Program-made: the position numbers and the translations under genes
Assembly (NCBI RefSeq): GCF_022812285.1
Contig: NZ_CP093300.1
Location: 620,001 to 684,000, forward strand
Direction of reading: 5' to 3'
DNA from: Alkalihalobacillus sp. LMS39
Lineage (GTDB): Bacteria > Bacillota > Bacilli > Bacillales > Bacillaceae_F
DNA: 64,000 nucleotides
The notes under the pieces: model-generated
Told to the model about the DNA's origin: nothing
The model's database searches: none
What the model saw: only the letters and a program-made list of their open reading frames with translations
Shown here: piece after piece, positions 16,912 to 25,805 of the stretch
Layout of the letters: each line of letters opens with the position of its first letter
Numbering within the stretch: position 1 is the first letter of the stretch

Positions 16912-17409
16912 ATGGCTGTTTTTCAGAGAAGTCGTAAATGGCAGTGGATTGATTTGATTTCTGTCCTTTTATTTGTCTGTCACCTTGGATATGTCGTAAT
17001 GAATTGGCATTCGCTTCCTACCGCCATTCCAATTCATTTTACGATATCTGGAGACATTAATAATTACGGAAACAAAGGGTTTTTAGCCCTTTTGCCAATA
17101 GTAAGTCTGTTTCTTTGGATCCCCTTTTACCTACTTGAGAAACGTCCGCATCTTATGAACTTATTGAATCTGACTGAAGAAAACAAAGCTAGAAAATACC
17201 GAGAAGGACAATGGGTTATGAACATTGTGAAAAATGGGTGTCTTATTAGTTTTACTTTTATTAACATGTCTTTGTTTTTCTACGCCTTTGAAGACAAAGC
17301 GCCCTTTGGACAAGTATTCTTTTGGAGCGGGATGTTTTTTATTGGTGTTGTTGTCATTGGTCCAATCATTGTATTCATTCAATCACTAAGGTTAGATTTT
17401 AAACAATAG
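16912..17409 (+). CDS. DUF1648-domain membrane protein
   Basis: This 165-residue protein has four membrane segments (IDLISVLLFVCHLGYVVM, GFLALLPIVSLFLWIPFYLL, GCLISFTFINMSLFFYAF, FFWSGMFFIGVVVIGPIIVF). The loop after the first segment, LPTAIPIHFTISGDINNYGNKG, is the diagnostic DUF1648 signature (LPxxIPxHFxxxGxxxxxxxK). The function of this family is not established; related SdpI-type proteins act in immunity to toxins. GGAGG stands before the ATG at 16912. Confidence 0.82.
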   Translation: MAVFQRSRKWQWIDLISVLLFVCHLGYVVMNWHSLPTAIPIHFTISGDINNYGNKGFLALLPIVSLFLWIPFYLLEKRPHLMNLLNLTEENKARKYREGQWVMNIVKNGCLISFTFINMSLFFYAFEDKAPFGQVFFWSGMFFIGVVVIGPIIVFIQSLRLDFKQ

Positions 17410-17621
17410 CATGTTGTCTTTCGTAAATTTTTACAGTGCAAAAAACTACTAACGATGGCAAGCATAATTGACTGTTGTAATTAGGGAGAGCCCTGATGCC
17501 GTTTTTGGTGTGGCACCGACTGTTAACACCGCTTCAAACTAGTCTTTGTAATCTACACCTTCTATTGTCTCTTCACAAAAAACACATACTTTTAAAGTAA
17601 AATAATTTTCGAGGTGATAGT
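17410..17621. other. Intergenic segment with possible RNA structure, origin unknown
   Basis: Between about 17455 and 17530 the base composition is richer in G+C than the surroundings and several small dyads occur (AGGG-AGAG-CCCT; GGTG-TGG-CACC; TGTTAACA). I cannot match it to a known riboswitch, tRNA or gene. The rest of the gap shows only the GAGGTG ribosome binding site of the next gene. Confidence 0.3.
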
Positions 17622-18233
17622 ATGAAGAAAAAGATGTTTGGTGTCGTCGTTATTTTTATAGTTTTATTAGTAGCGGCCTGTGGAAATACGAATGATGAAC
17701 CACATGATGCTCATGAAAAAGACGAAGAAACACCAGTAGAAATGGAAGAAACAGCAGAAACAGAAATGAATCATGACGAGCATGCCCATATGGATCATTC
17801 TAGTTCAGGTGAAGTCCCTGAGGCGTTAAAAGTAGCGGAAAATCCGTCATACAAAGTCGGAGAAACAGCCTTAATCGTTGATGGTCATATGAGTGGAATG
17901 GAAGGGGCCGAAGCAACGATTGTTGGGGCGTATGAAACGTATGTGTATACCGTGTCATATACACCGACAACAGGTGGAGACCCTGAAATAAATCATAAAT
18001 GGGTCATTCATGAAGAGCTAGAGGATGTTGGAGAAGCGCCAGTGGAAGTCGGTGCAGAAGTGATCCTTGATACGGATCATATGACAGGAATGGAAGGCGC
18101 AGTGGCAACGATTGATTCTGTCCAAAAAACAACAGTATATATGGTTGATTTCACCTTAACAACAGGGGGAGATGTTATTACGAATCATAAATGGGTTACA
18201 GAAGAAGAACTAGGCCCACATGATAGTCATTAA
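17622..18233 (+). CDS. ydhK: YdhK-like lipoprotein with two DUF1541 repeats
   Basis: The protein has 203 residues and a lipoprotein signal ending LLVAACGN (lipobox Cys near 20). A His/Asp/Glu-rich linker (HDEHAHMDHSS) follows. Two homologous modules begin near residues 75 and 143, each with GHMSGMEGA or DHMTGMEGA, a VYTV/VYMV strand, TTGG and NHKWV..EEL. This is the DUF1541 tandem of YdhK. The His-rich linker suggests metal contact, but the function is unknown. It stands alone with its own ribosome binding site. Confidence 0.88.
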   Translation: MKKKMFGVVVIFIVLLVAACGNTNDEPHDAHEKDEETPVEMEETAETEMNHDEHAHMDHSSSGEVPEALKVAENPSYKVGETALIVDGHMSGMEGAEATIVGAYETYVYTVSYTPTTGGDPEINHKWVIHEELEDVGEAPVEVGAEVILDTDHMTGMEGAVATIDSVQKTTVYMVDFTLTTGGDVITNHKWVTEEELGPHDSH

Positions 18234-18337
18234 TAAACGCTTTATCCTACTAAGGAAGAGTAAATAGGTTTCTTGCTGGGCGTTTATCGATAATAGAATG
18301 ACATTACAGCGAAATATATGCATGAGGTTTAAAATAA

Positions 18338-18362
18338 TGAAAAAGCCATATCAATGATATGA
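18338..18362 (-). terminator. Terminator of the small membrane peptide gene
   Basis: Read on the minus strand, CATATCA-T-TGATATG is followed by GCTTTTTC. It lies about 30 bp after the stop of the 51-residue ORF and supports that ORF being a gene. Confidence 0.65.
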
Positions 18363-18388
18363 CTGACACTTTGATTAGCTGAATATCC

Positions 18389-18544
18389 TTATTTTTTTAC
18401 CTCATTATCAAGTCTTGCTTTTATTTCTTCTAATAGCTCATTCTGCTTGTTGTGACTTGTTAAAATTTTGTCTGTAAGTTTTTCCAAGGTCTTGGTAATC
18501 GACCATAAAGATAAAATGATTACGATTATCAACAATACTTCCAA
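18389..18544 (-). CDS. 51-residue single-span membrane peptide
   Basis: This short gene is easy to miss. It starts with TTG at 18544 behind AGAGGTG with good spacing. The product has an N-terminal hydrophobic segment (VLLIIVIILSLWSI) and a charged amphipathic helix (KTLEKLTDKILTSHNKQNE, then LLEEIKARLDNEVKK). The layout recalls small BhlA/holin-like or regulatory membrane peptides but I cannot assign a family. A terminator hairpin follows downstream. Confidence 0.65.
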   Translation of the reverse strand: MEVLLIIVIILSLWSITKTLEKLTDKILTSHNKQNELLEEIKARLDNEVKK

Positions 18545-18687
18545 TTGGTTTCACCTCTTTTTTTCTAATTGGTCTTACCGATTGTTCTACTAATCGTTCA
18601 GTTGAACAAGTATTTCTTAATAACTATACAATAAAAAGAAAATATTTCCTTCTTTTATTTATTTATTTTTCAAAAATTACAAACTAT

Positions 18688-18727
18688 AAAAAAGCGTAGG
18701 CGTATTAAAATAGCCTGCGCTTTTTTC
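18688..18727. terminator. Terminator (bidirectional form) after the MFS gene
   Basis: AAAAAAGCGTAGGC and GCCTGCGCTTTTTT form a stem with A and T runs on both sides. It serves the minus-strand MFS gene that ends at 18730. Confidence 0.85.
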
Positions 18728-18729
18728 CC

Positions 18730-19962
18730 TTATTTCATCTTAGCTACTGGTGTTTTTGCCAAGTACAATATAATTAAAATCGTCAACAAACAAGAGCCTA
18801 GGAATATATAATGAACAGGAATCACTTCTCCTAATGCCCCAACACTTAAAAAGGAAAAAGGAACGGCTAATTTCATCATCATCGAAGAAGTACCTGCCAC
18901 TCTGCCAAGTAAATGATTCGGCGTTGTTTCTTGACGAAGGGTAAAGTAATGAATATTGATAATTCCGCCTGTAAATCCATTGAAAAACATTCCTATCGCT
19001 AACCAATACCAATCAAAAGAAAGAAAGAGGAGAAGATAGCCGAAACTCTCAAGTCCGAGCGAAAGTAAAAACAAAGGGCCTCTCTTTATCCATTTCGTAA
19101 TTTTCTTAGCAATTAAAGCTGCGATTAATCCACCTACTGCTGACCCTGATAATATAATACCGAGCTGGCTTTCGATGACCTTCATCGAATCAAGTGCATA
19201 AAAGACTAATATCGCTAGTGTGGCTGCTGATGCAATATTGCTTAAAAGAACCATGATTGTTAAATGCCAAAGTTCTTTATTGGCAAGTAGACAGTTCCAC
19301 CCTTCTTTAATATCGGCGAATATACTTTTCTTCTCTGCATGTAATGTTTGATCTTCTGGCACTTTTAACAAACAAGTGAACAGAAGCAAGCAAAGTAAAC
19401 CAATGAGTGTAATAGTCAGTCCGAATATATAATTTAGAGCCAATAATGTGACACCAGCTAAGGCTGGACCAACTAAACTAATCGTAGTTTGGGAAAATGA
19501 TATAACCGAATTGGCAGAAGCTAACTGAGCTTTTCCTACAATTAGTGGTAACACGGTATGATAAGCATTCCCAAATGTATAGCTAGCAGTATATAAAATA
19601 AAACCTAAACAATACAAATGCCATAATTGTAAATGGGAAGAAGCGAGAATGACAATGATCATACCGAGAGCTATCGCCTGAACGGAAACTGAACTTAAGA
19701 GAATTTTTTTTCGGTTAAATCGGTCGACGATAACACCAATAAAGATTGCTAGTAGTAGATTTGGGAGAAACTCTATCGCTCTCATCGTACCCATCGCTAA
19801 GGTGGATGTTGTAAGTTCATAAATAATAATCGGCAAAGCAAGTGTAAAAAGGTAAAATGTCAGATTAGATATAGAACTTCCACTTAATAACAAAAGAAAT
19901 TGACGGTTCCTCCAAAGGGATAAAGGCTTTTGTGTTTCAGAATATTGAACGGCTTCTTTCAT
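18730..19962 (-). CDS. Major facilitator superfamily transporter
   Basis: This is a protein of about 410 residues with twelve hydrophobic segments. The loop between segments 2 and 3, GVIVDRFNRKKILLSS, is the MFS motif A of drug-efflux-type (MFS_3/ENTS-like) carriers. GEVIPVHYIFLGSCLLTILIILYL ends the protein. The ATG at 19962 follows GAGGTG at proper distance and is preferred over the GTG at 19971. It is divergent from the SgrR-like regulator gene, a frequent pairing in Bacillaceae, which suggests the regulator controls this pump. Confidence 0.88.
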   Translation of the reverse strand: MKEAVQYSETQKPLSLWRNRQFLLLLSGSSISNLTFYLFTLALPIIIYELTTSTLAMGTMRAIEFLPNLLLAIFIGVIVDRFNRKKILLSSVSVQAIALGMIIVILASSHLQLWHLYCLGFILYTASYTFGNAYHTVLPLIVGKAQLASANSVISFSQTTISLVGPALAGVTLLALNYIFGLTITLIGLLCLLLFTCLLKVPEDQTLHAEKKSIFADIKEGWNCLLANKELWHLTIMVLLSNIASAATLAILVFYALDSMKVIESQLGIILSGSAVGGLIAALIAKKITKWIKRGPLFLLSLGLESFGYLLLFLSFDWYWLAIGMFFNGFTGGIINIHYFTLRQETTPNHLLGRVAGTSSMMMKLAVPFSFLSVGALGEVIPVHYIFLGSCLLTILIILYLAKTPVAKMK

Positions 19963-20014
19963 AATAAACACCTCATTAAACTAGAAATTTATGCTACAAT
20001 TAGTGTAAATTTCA

Positions 20015-20062
20015 AAAAGGTGTCTAAAAAGTGTTCATATTATAATATTGTGTTCACCTTTT
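20015..20062. promoter_or_regulatory. Candidate operator between the MFS gene and the SgrR-like gene
   Basis: The outer inverted repeat AAAAGGTG (20015-20022) / CACCTTTT (20055-20062) encloses two direct copies of GTGTTCA (20031-20037, 20050-20056) and an AT palindrome. The region sits between divergent starts, as expected for a shared control site. Confidence 0.5.
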
Positions 20063-20081
20063 AAGTGGGAGGGAAATTCAA

Positions 20082-21866
20082 ATGAAAATTACAGAGCATT
20101 ATCTACAGCTACGAAAAGGATTACCGAGCCAAAAAGAAAACGATCCTTTCCACATAACGGTAAAAGAACTCTCTGACCTTTTATGCTGCTCCCCACGATA
20201 TACAAAAAAAGTGATTAATGAGATGAAGGAAAAGCAGTGGATTGACTGGGAAGTGGAATATGGAAGGGGAAAAAAGCCGACGTTAACGTTATTAAAAAAT
20301 CAAGATGAGCTTATGTATTCGATGGCAAAAACATATTTTGAAGCAGGTCATTTCAAGGAAGGATTGCAGTTACTCCCTTTATTGTCTCCTTATTATGAGA
20401 AGAAGTTAAATGAATGGTTACATGGGTCATTTGGATATTTTGAAGAAACAAAAGAGGATGACTCTGTTCATCTTCTTCGCTATCCGTTTTATCATTCCAT
20501 TATTCATCTTGATCCACCTCTTACAAAGTCTATTCATGAAAACCACATCGTCAACCACTTGTTTGATACATTGCTAGTTTATAATGAAAAAACAAATCAA
20601 GTGGAGCCATCATTAGCCCATTATTGGGAAGTTGATTCTTCTGGATGTACGTGGACCTTTTATTTAAGAAAAGGGGTCTTGTTTCACCATGGCCGTGAGT
20701 GTAGCGCTGATGATGTGGTAGAAACCTTTCAACGGCTACACATCGGAAATTTCCCAAATGTTTGGATGGTTGCGAATATAAAAGAGATAAAGAAAATAAA
20801 AAAGTGGGTTGTTCAGTTTCAGCTTTATGGGCCGGATTATTTATTTCCGCATGCCTTGTGTCATGAACAGTTGTCGATTGTCCCACTAGATGTCATCAAA
20901 AGCGAACCTAAATTCACAAAGTATCCCATTGGAACAGGCCCGTATAAGGTTACGGCTCATGATGATACATTGATGAGACTAGAAGTCCATCCGTACTATT
21001 TTAATGGACGTCCTTTTTTAGACAAAGTAGAAATAATTACGATGCCGGATGAAACGGAAGTACCAAATATGATTTCTTATTTTGATGTAAATAAGCAAAC
21101 AGATGATACCCCGATGGCGTGGCAAGAAGTGGAATTTCCTGAAGAAGGAGCAACATACATTACCTTTAATTTATGGAAGGATGGTTTGCACCAGTCAGAG
21201 TTTTTCCGAGAAGCATTAGCATATGCAATAAATAAAGAAGCATTATGTGATGGCATTGAAAAGGAACGATACTTTCCTGCTGAAAGTCAATTAATTAGTG
21301 AAACGAATCGTGCCACAGGGCATGAATATAATAAAGAAAAGGCAAAAGCCTTGTTAGCTAAAGCGGGATACAAGGGTGAAACAATCACCCTTTACGGAAC
21401 GCAACTTAGAAAAAATGCATCGGTATTAAGAGAAATAAGTTGGCTCCAAAAAGAATGGTCCAAAATCGGAGTGAACGTAAAAATCGCTGTTTTTCCAATT
21501 GATGAATTGATAAAAAAAGATAGATTACAAGAAGCGGACATCGTAATGGGTGGCTTCGCTTTTGGACATGATTTAGTATATTCGTTTTATCGGTTATTTC
21601 ATTTAAATGGTGCTTTTGTCAGGCCATTATTAGATGATGAGTTAACAGGTGAACTCCATAAAAGACTAGTAGAGATTCGGCAAGAAAAAGAACGGGCAAA
21701 CCAGCTCAAAAAATTAATAGAACTTGAAAAAAGTTTGATTGATAAACGTGTGGTCATTAATTTATTTCATCGGCGTCATGCTGTTCATGTTAAGGAAGCG
21801 GCGTTAAAAGGAGTTTCATTAGAACGGTACGGACGGGTGAGCTATAAGAAATTATGGTTTAAATAG
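20082..21866 (+). CDS. SgrR-family regulator: HTH fused to an extracellular solute-binding protein domain
   Basis: The protein has 594 residues. The N-terminus (ITVKELSDLLCCSPRYTKKVINEMKEKQWIDWEVEYGRGKK) is a SgrR-type winged helix. From about residue 150 a SBP_bac_5 domain follows (IVNHLFDTLLVYNEK, VEPSLAHYWEVDSSG.TWTFYLRKGVLFHHG, FREALAYAINKEAL), with no signal peptide, so it is a cytosolic ligand-sensing module. Such proteins regulate an adjacent transporter in response to small molecules. It is divergent from the MFS gene. RBS GGGAGGG precedes the ATG at 20082. The ligand is unknown. Confidence 0.88.
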   Translation: MKITEHYLQLRKGLPSQKENDPFHITVKELSDLLCCSPRYTKKVINEMKEKQWIDWEVEYGRGKKPTLTLLKNQDELMYSMAKTYFEAGHFKEGLQLLPLLSPYYEKKLNEWLHGSFGYFEETKEDDSVHLLRYPFYHSIIHLDPPLTKSIHENHIVNHLFDTLLVYNEKTNQVEPSLAHYWEVDSSGCTWTFYLRKGVLFHHGRECSADDVVETFQRLHIGNFPNVWMVANIKEIKKIKKWVVQFQLYGPDYLFPHALCHEQLSIVPLDVIKSEPKFTKYPIGTGPYKVTAHDDTLMRLEVHPYYFNGRPFLDKVEIITMPDETEVPNMISYFDVNKQTDDTPMAWQEVEFPEEGATYITFNLWKDGLHQSEFFREALAYAINKEALCDGIEKERYFPAESQLISETNRATGHEYNKEKAKALLAKAGYKGETITLYGTQLRKNASVLREISWLQKEWSKIGVNVKIAVFPIDELIKKDRLQEADIVMGGFAFGHDLVYSFYRLFHLNGAFVRPLLDDELTGELHKRLVEIRQEKERANQLKKLIELEKSLIDKRVVINLFHRRHAVHVKEAALKGVSLERYGRVSYKKLWFK

Positions 21867-21901
21867 CTGGGCGTGTGAACTTCTTGCATAGACGAGTCTA
21901 T

Positions 21902-22080
21902 CGGACATCTATTCCGTTAATGAAAGAAAAAATGCCTCTTTCCAAATCGTTACGGACATCTGTTCCGTTAATTACAGAAAAAAGCAAGGAAGTAACGTGA
22001 AATGACGAAGATAGCGGAACGAATGTCCGAACGAAATGGGAAATGAGTGGTTTTAGATAAATTAACGGAATAGATGTCCG
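21902..22080. repeat. Quadruplet palindromic element, locus 5
   Basis: Units lie at 21902-21916, 21953-21967, 22015-22029 and 22066-22080, with starts 51, 62 and 51 bp apart. The outer pair matches exactly, including a rare CTA triplet in both, whereas the inner pair differs (CTG against TCG). A decayed coding remnant begins right after it. Confidence 0.9.
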
Positions 22081-22089
22081 AACGGATAT

Positions 22090-22164
22090 AGAAAATTCTA
22101 TGAGAACTATGACTTTTATCTCAACGATGAACCGAAACTTGAAATAGAAATCCCACTTGAATAG
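22090..22164 (+). pseudogene. Remnant of a protein C-terminus (GyrI/AraC effector-domain-like, tentative)
   Basis: A frame of 24 codons and a stop reads RKFYENYDFYLNDEP then KLEIEIPLE. The pattern resembles the last strand and helix of GyrI-like effector-binding domains, which end in ..E(I/V)(D/E)I(W/Y)IP(I/L). There is no start codon and the frame is interrupted by repeat element 5 just upstream. It suggests that a gene was lost here, leaving its tail. The family assignment is weak. Confidence 0.4.
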
Positions 22165-22345
22165 CAATTACAATCTTGGAAGTATTTAACTAAATAATCT
22201 GATATACTATGAAAAATAACTGAAAGCGAAGAGAGGTGGAACAAAATGAAAGGTTATGAACATGACATATAAAACCGTCCAAGAGCTCCTCCGCAAAAGA
22301 ATACTCTAAGAAAAAATAAAAGAGTAAAGGAGGAAGGAAAAAGGT
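22165..22345. other. Leader region with a well-started mini-ORF
   Basis: A -10-like TATACT is at 22203-22208. GAGAGGTGG precedes ATG at 22246, which opens an 8-codon frame (MKGYEHDI) that stops at once. A second overlapping frame (MNMTYKTVQELLRKRIL) starts near 22258. These may be leftovers of a decayed gene or a short leader peptide for the methyltransferase downstream. Confidence 0.3.
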
Positions 22346-23107
22346 ATGGATCAAAAACAACAATTTTATCAATTACTAAAAAGTATAGAAGAACCTTTTT
22401 CGGGGTGGGATTTTTCCTTTATCACCGAAACGGGGAGAATGAATAGTAGTTTGCTTTCATGGTCATATGGAAGTATGGCAATCCCCCTTGTGGAAACAGC
22501 ATCTTCTTTATTAGATATGGGCACAGGGGGAGGCGAGTTTCTTTCGAAGCTTCGGCCATTTCCACAGGTGTGTGTGGCGACAGAAGGATATAAGCCGAAT
22601 GTTAGCGTGGCAAAACAAAGACTAACCCCATTAGGTGTAACCGTTGTGGAGATTGAAGAAGATGCACCACTTCCTTTTGAGGACAATCAATTTGCTGTTA
22701 TCTTAAATCGACATGAAACCTATGACCCACAAGAAGTAAAACGAGTGATGAAACGAGGCGGCTTGTTTTTAACGCAACAAGTGGGTGGATTTGATTGTAT
22801 CGGAATTAACAAAGCCCTCGGTGTTTCAGAAAAAGGACCATACGCACATTGGAATGTAATATTTTCCAAAGAAGAACTAGAACGACACGGGTTTACTGTA
22901 TTGCTAGCAAAAGAAGAGTTTCCGCATCTTCGCTTTTATGATGTCGGGGCGTTAATCTATTATTTGAAAGCCGTATCGTGGCAAGTTCCAAATTTCACTG
23001 TGGATGCTTTCAAAGACCAACTGTATGACATTTATCTACTCATTGAAGAAAAAGGATTTTTTGAAGTAAAGCAACATCGGTTTATCATAAAGGCAACAAT
23101 AAACTAA
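22346..23107 (+). CDS. Class I SAM-dependent methyltransferase
   Basis: The protein has 253 residues. Motif I is LLDMGTGGGEFLSKL (near residues 56-70), then VCVATEGYKPNVSVAKQRL, an acidic post-motif (DAPLPFEDNQFAVILNRHE) and a conserved EVKRVMKRGGLFLTQQVGG segment. This is the Methyltransf_11 layout. The C-terminus (PNFTVDAFKDQLYDIYLLIEEKGF) is helical. The start is ATG at 22346 behind GGAGGAAGG. A good terminator follows. The substrate is unknown. Confidence 0.85.
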   Translation: MDQKQQFYQLLKSIEEPFSGWDFSFITETGRMNSSLLSWSYGSMAIPLVETASSLLDMGTGGGEFLSKLRPFPQVCVATEGYKPNVSVAKQRLTPLGVTVVEIEEDAPLPFEDNQFAVILNRHETYDPQEVKRVMKRGGLFLTQQVGGFDCIGINKALGVSEKGPYAHWNVIFSKEELERHGFTVLLAKEEFPHLRFYDVGALIYYLKAVSWQVPNFTVDAFKDQLYDIYLLIEEKGFFEVKQHRFIIKATIN

Positions 23108-23112
23108 TGAAG

Positions 23113-23143
23113 AAAGGCCTCTGATAGACAGATGGCCTTTTCT
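23113..23143 (+). terminator. Terminator after the methyltransferase gene
   Basis: AAAGGCCTCTG / CAGATGGCCTTTT forms a GC-rich stem followed by TTTTCTT. Confidence 0.85.
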
Positions 23144-23165
23144 TATAAGGATGTGAGGAAGGAAC

Positions 23166-23543
23166 ATGAGTGAACAGTTAAGAGAGCAGATTAAAACATT
23201 AGAAGAACGTCATACGGCTCTTTCCGTCCGACAATCAAGGAAGGAGATGGATAAGATTTTGGCAGATGGTTTTTATGAAATCGGAAGCTCTGGATTTATG
23301 TTTACGAAAGAAGAGTGTTTGGAAACAGGAGTTGTGTTAACCGAGATGACGCTGCATCATTTTGATATGCAAATGTTAGCGGATGATATTGTTTTAACAA
23401 CTTATTTTGTTGAAGATAAAACAAGAAATCGCAATACATTACGAAGCTCGATATGGAAATATATTGATGGTAGATGGCAGTTGTCTTTTCATCAAGGAAC
23501 GATAACGAGTTTAAAAGTAAATGAGTTTAAGCGACCTGTGTAA
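23166..23543 (+). CDS. DUF4440 (SnoaL/NTF2-like) protein
   Basis: This 125-residue protein has the DUF4440 arrangement: N-terminal helix (LREQIKTLEERHTALSV), LADGFYEIGSSGFMFTKEE, a central strand set (MTLHHFDMQMLADDIVLTTYFVED) and the terminal IWKYIDGRWQLSFHQGT. DUF4440 proteins are cone-shaped folds with varied or unknown ligands. AGGAAGGA precedes the ATG. Its last 13 bases overlap the open frame of a GNAT remnant. Confidence 0.8.
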   Translation: MSEQLREQIKTLEERHTALSVRQSRKEMDKILADGFYEIGSSGFMFTKEECLETGVVLTEMTLHHFDMQMLADDIVLTTYFVEDKTRNRNTLRSSIWKYIDGRWQLSFHQGTITSLKVNEFKRPV

Positions 23544-23710
23544 TCGATTACTCGTTTCAAGTCTTACAGCTCCCCTTTGTAGTAGTAGAAACACAAGCCG
23601 CCAATAGAGGTTCTTGCAAACTGTTAGAAAAATTAGGGATGGAAATGAATAAAAAGGTTGAGCGGTTTGGTGCAGAGCAAATCATTTATCGATTGGATGC
23701 AAAAAAATAA
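23531..23710 (+). pseudogene. C-terminal remnant of a GNAT acetyltransferase
   Basis: An open frame of 59 codons with no start reads VIDYSFQVLQLPFVVVETQ, AANRGSCKLLEKLGMEMNK and KVERFGAEQIIYRLDAKK. The NRGSCKLLEKLGM element is the typical C-terminal acetyl-CoA side motif (N.aS..llEKlGF) of RimJ/RimL-type acetyltransferases. The N-terminal two thirds are missing and the DUF4440 gene is fused onto the break, so a deletion has removed the rest. Confidence 0.75.
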
Positions 23711-23740
23711 GACGAGCATGCAATTATGCGATGCTCGTCT
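23711..23740. terminator. Terminator between the GNAT remnant and a chemoreceptor gene
   Basis: GACGAGCAT / ATGCTCGTC stem follows the remnant stop directly and is followed by TCTTTG. It lies 8 bp from the end of the convergent chemoreceptor gene. Confidence 0.75.
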
Positions 23741-23747
23741 CTTTGTT

Positions 23748-25805
23748 CTATTCATATTTAAATTTCGCGATATTGTCTTGCAGTTGTTCTGCAAGTTTGG
23801 CTAAATTCTCACTTGAATGGGCAATCCCCTCAATCGTTGCAGTTTGTTCTTCGACTGCAGCAGATGCTTCTTCTGTTCCAGCAGCATTTTGTTGGGAAAT
23901 GGCAGATAAGTTTTCAATGATAGAGATGATTTCATTTTTCTTTTCTTCCATTTCGTTTCCTGAATCGTTAACTGAAAGAAGTAGTTTCTTCATACTTTCA
24001 ACGGCCGTGTTTATACCAGTAAATTTCTCATTAGTTAATCTTACACTTTCAGCTTGAGAGTCTGAAATTTGTTTTGCCTCTGAAATTTTTTCCACAGCAT
24101 TTTCAGTTTTTAATGTCAATTCTCCGATAATGTTATTTATTTCTTCAGCAAATTGATTTGATTGTTCAGCAAGCTTTCGAACTTCTTCAGCAACAACAGC
24201 GAAACCTTGACCAGCTTCTCCAGCTCTTGCGGCTTCAATAGCTGCGTTTAATGCCAATAGATTCGTTTGTTCGGCAATACCTTTAATCATTTGGCTGGAG
24301 TTTTCAATTGTTTTCGCACTTTCATTTGTATTTACAATGACGTCATTAACTTCATTTGACACTTCATTATTTAATTTTGTTTTTTCAACTAAGTCTTGAA
24401 GAAGTTGGAGTCCTTCATCTTTTAGCATTGAAACTTGCTCAGTCGATTGATTTAAGTCTTGAACATAGTGCTGATTCTTTTCAATAATCTCACCTAATGT
24501 ATTCATATGATCTACACCTTGTTCAGTGCTTTGGGCTTGCTCACCAGCGCCATCTGCAATATCCCCAATTGCTTTTGCGACTTCCTCTGCTGATTCAGCG
24601 GATTGTTGACTATTCTTTCTGAAATCATCAGAAGAAGAAGCTAACTGTAAAGAAGATTGATGGATGTTTAATAACATAGATTTAAGGGAATCTTGCATAT
24701 GGATAATCGACGTAATCATTTCCCCAAATTCATCTTTTAAGTTTTGGTGTGTCTTCGCAAAAGTTGTTGTTAATTGACCAGATGCAATGTGGTTTAATTG
24801 CTCTTTTACAACACTTACTGTTTTTAACACATAGGATGACATCTTAAGTAAAATTCCACCGACGATAATAAACAGTATGATACCTAATGCTCCAACGAGT
24901 AGTGCGTTAGTCCAAATAGCTGATTTGACCCGTTCCATTGATAAATCTAGATTCAACGCACCGATCTGTTCGCCGTCAACATACACAGGCGTTGAAACTG
25001 AATATACTTCAGTTCCAAGTGATTGATTATAAGCTTCAGAAGCAAATACTTCTTCTGCTAGGATAGAGGATTGAATGCCAGTATCTGCACTCCAATCACT
25101 ATCAATTTGACTAACGTCACTATGAGCAATAGCTCTCATGTCATGATCAACAAACATACTAGATACAATTGACTGATCTTGAGCGACAGCCGAGACGATA
25201 TTTTGATAACTAAATTGCTCCGCTAACTTATAGGCCTCCGTAACAGGTAAGCCAATTTGAATAACCCCGTTACTACCAACATTTAAGTAGCCAAACTTGT
25301 AATAGGCTTCATCTTCATCACCTTCCGTTTGACTTTGACGAGGATCTTCCATTAACTCTGGAATGTTTTCATTAATAATTTGGAAGACAACGTGTCCTTC
25401 AGGAGCTTGAATCCCACCGCGATTCGTCTCAACGGTTGAATAAAGGATTAAACCTTCCGTGTTAAATACATTAATCGCATATACATCTAAATCGGCGGCT
25501 AAGCTTTCAAGAAATTCGTCATCAACATTAGCAAAATTGGATTGAACTAACTGAGCTGTATTCCGAATTCTCTCTTCTACAGCATCATTTAATGCTTCAT
25601 TAGCAGCATGAGAAATATGGATTTGTCGTTCCACTTGTTCTGCAACGCTTTGAGCGTTATGACGCATGTCATCCATCAATGTATTTCGAATGAGAATAGA
25701 AGATGTAACACCAATAACGATAATGGCTAACAGAATCGTAATTAATGGAAGTGTTATGATCTTTGTTTTAATTGAACTCTTATTCTTTCTTGTTACTAAA
25801 CTCAT
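23748..25805 (-). CDS. Methyl-accepting chemotaxis protein (Cache-HAMP-MA)
   Basis: This 685-residue transmembrane chemoreceptor has its first membrane helix near residues 14-35 ([21 protein letters not shown]) and an extracellular ligand-binding region of about 270 residues with Cache-like PAS folds ([37 protein letters not shown]). A second helix ([18 protein letters not shown]), HAMP and the long signalling coiled coil follow, with the tip [21 protein letters not shown]. The ligand is unknown. One of four receptors in this window. A CheW-binding tip is intact, so it should be functional. Confidence 0.93.
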   Translation of the reverse strand: MSLVTRKNKSSIKTKIITLPLITILLAIIVIGVTSSILIRNTLMDDMRHNAQSVAEQVERQIHISHAANEALNDAVEERIRNTAQLVQSNFANVDDEFLESLAADLDVYAINVFNTEGLILYSTVETNRGGIQAPEGHVVFQIINENIPELMEDPRQSQTEGDEDEAYYKFGYLNVGSNGVIQIGLPVTEAYKLAEQFSYQNIVSAVAQDQSIVSSMFVDHDMRAIAHSDVSQIDSDWSADTGIQSSILAEEVFASEAYNQSLGTEVYSVSTPVYVDGEQIGALNLDLSMERVKSAIWTNALLVGALGIILFIIVGGILLKMSSYVLKTVSVVKEQLNHIASGQLTTTFAKTHQNLKDEFGEMITSIIHMQDSLKSMLLNIHQSSLQLASSSDDFRKNSQQSAESAEEVAKAIGDIADGAGEQAQSTEQGVDHMNTLGEIIEKNQHYVQDLNQSTEQVSMLKDEGLQLLQDLVEKTKLNNEVSNEVNDVIVNTNESAKTIENSSQMIKGIAEQTNLLALNAAIEAARAGEAGQGFAVVAEEVRKLAEQSNQFAEEINNIIGELTLKTENAVEKISEAKQISDSQAESVRLTNEKFTGINTAVESMKKLLLSVNDSGNEMEEKKNEIISIIENLSAISQQNAAGTEEASAAVEEQTATIEGIAHSSENLAKLAEQLQDNIAKFKYE

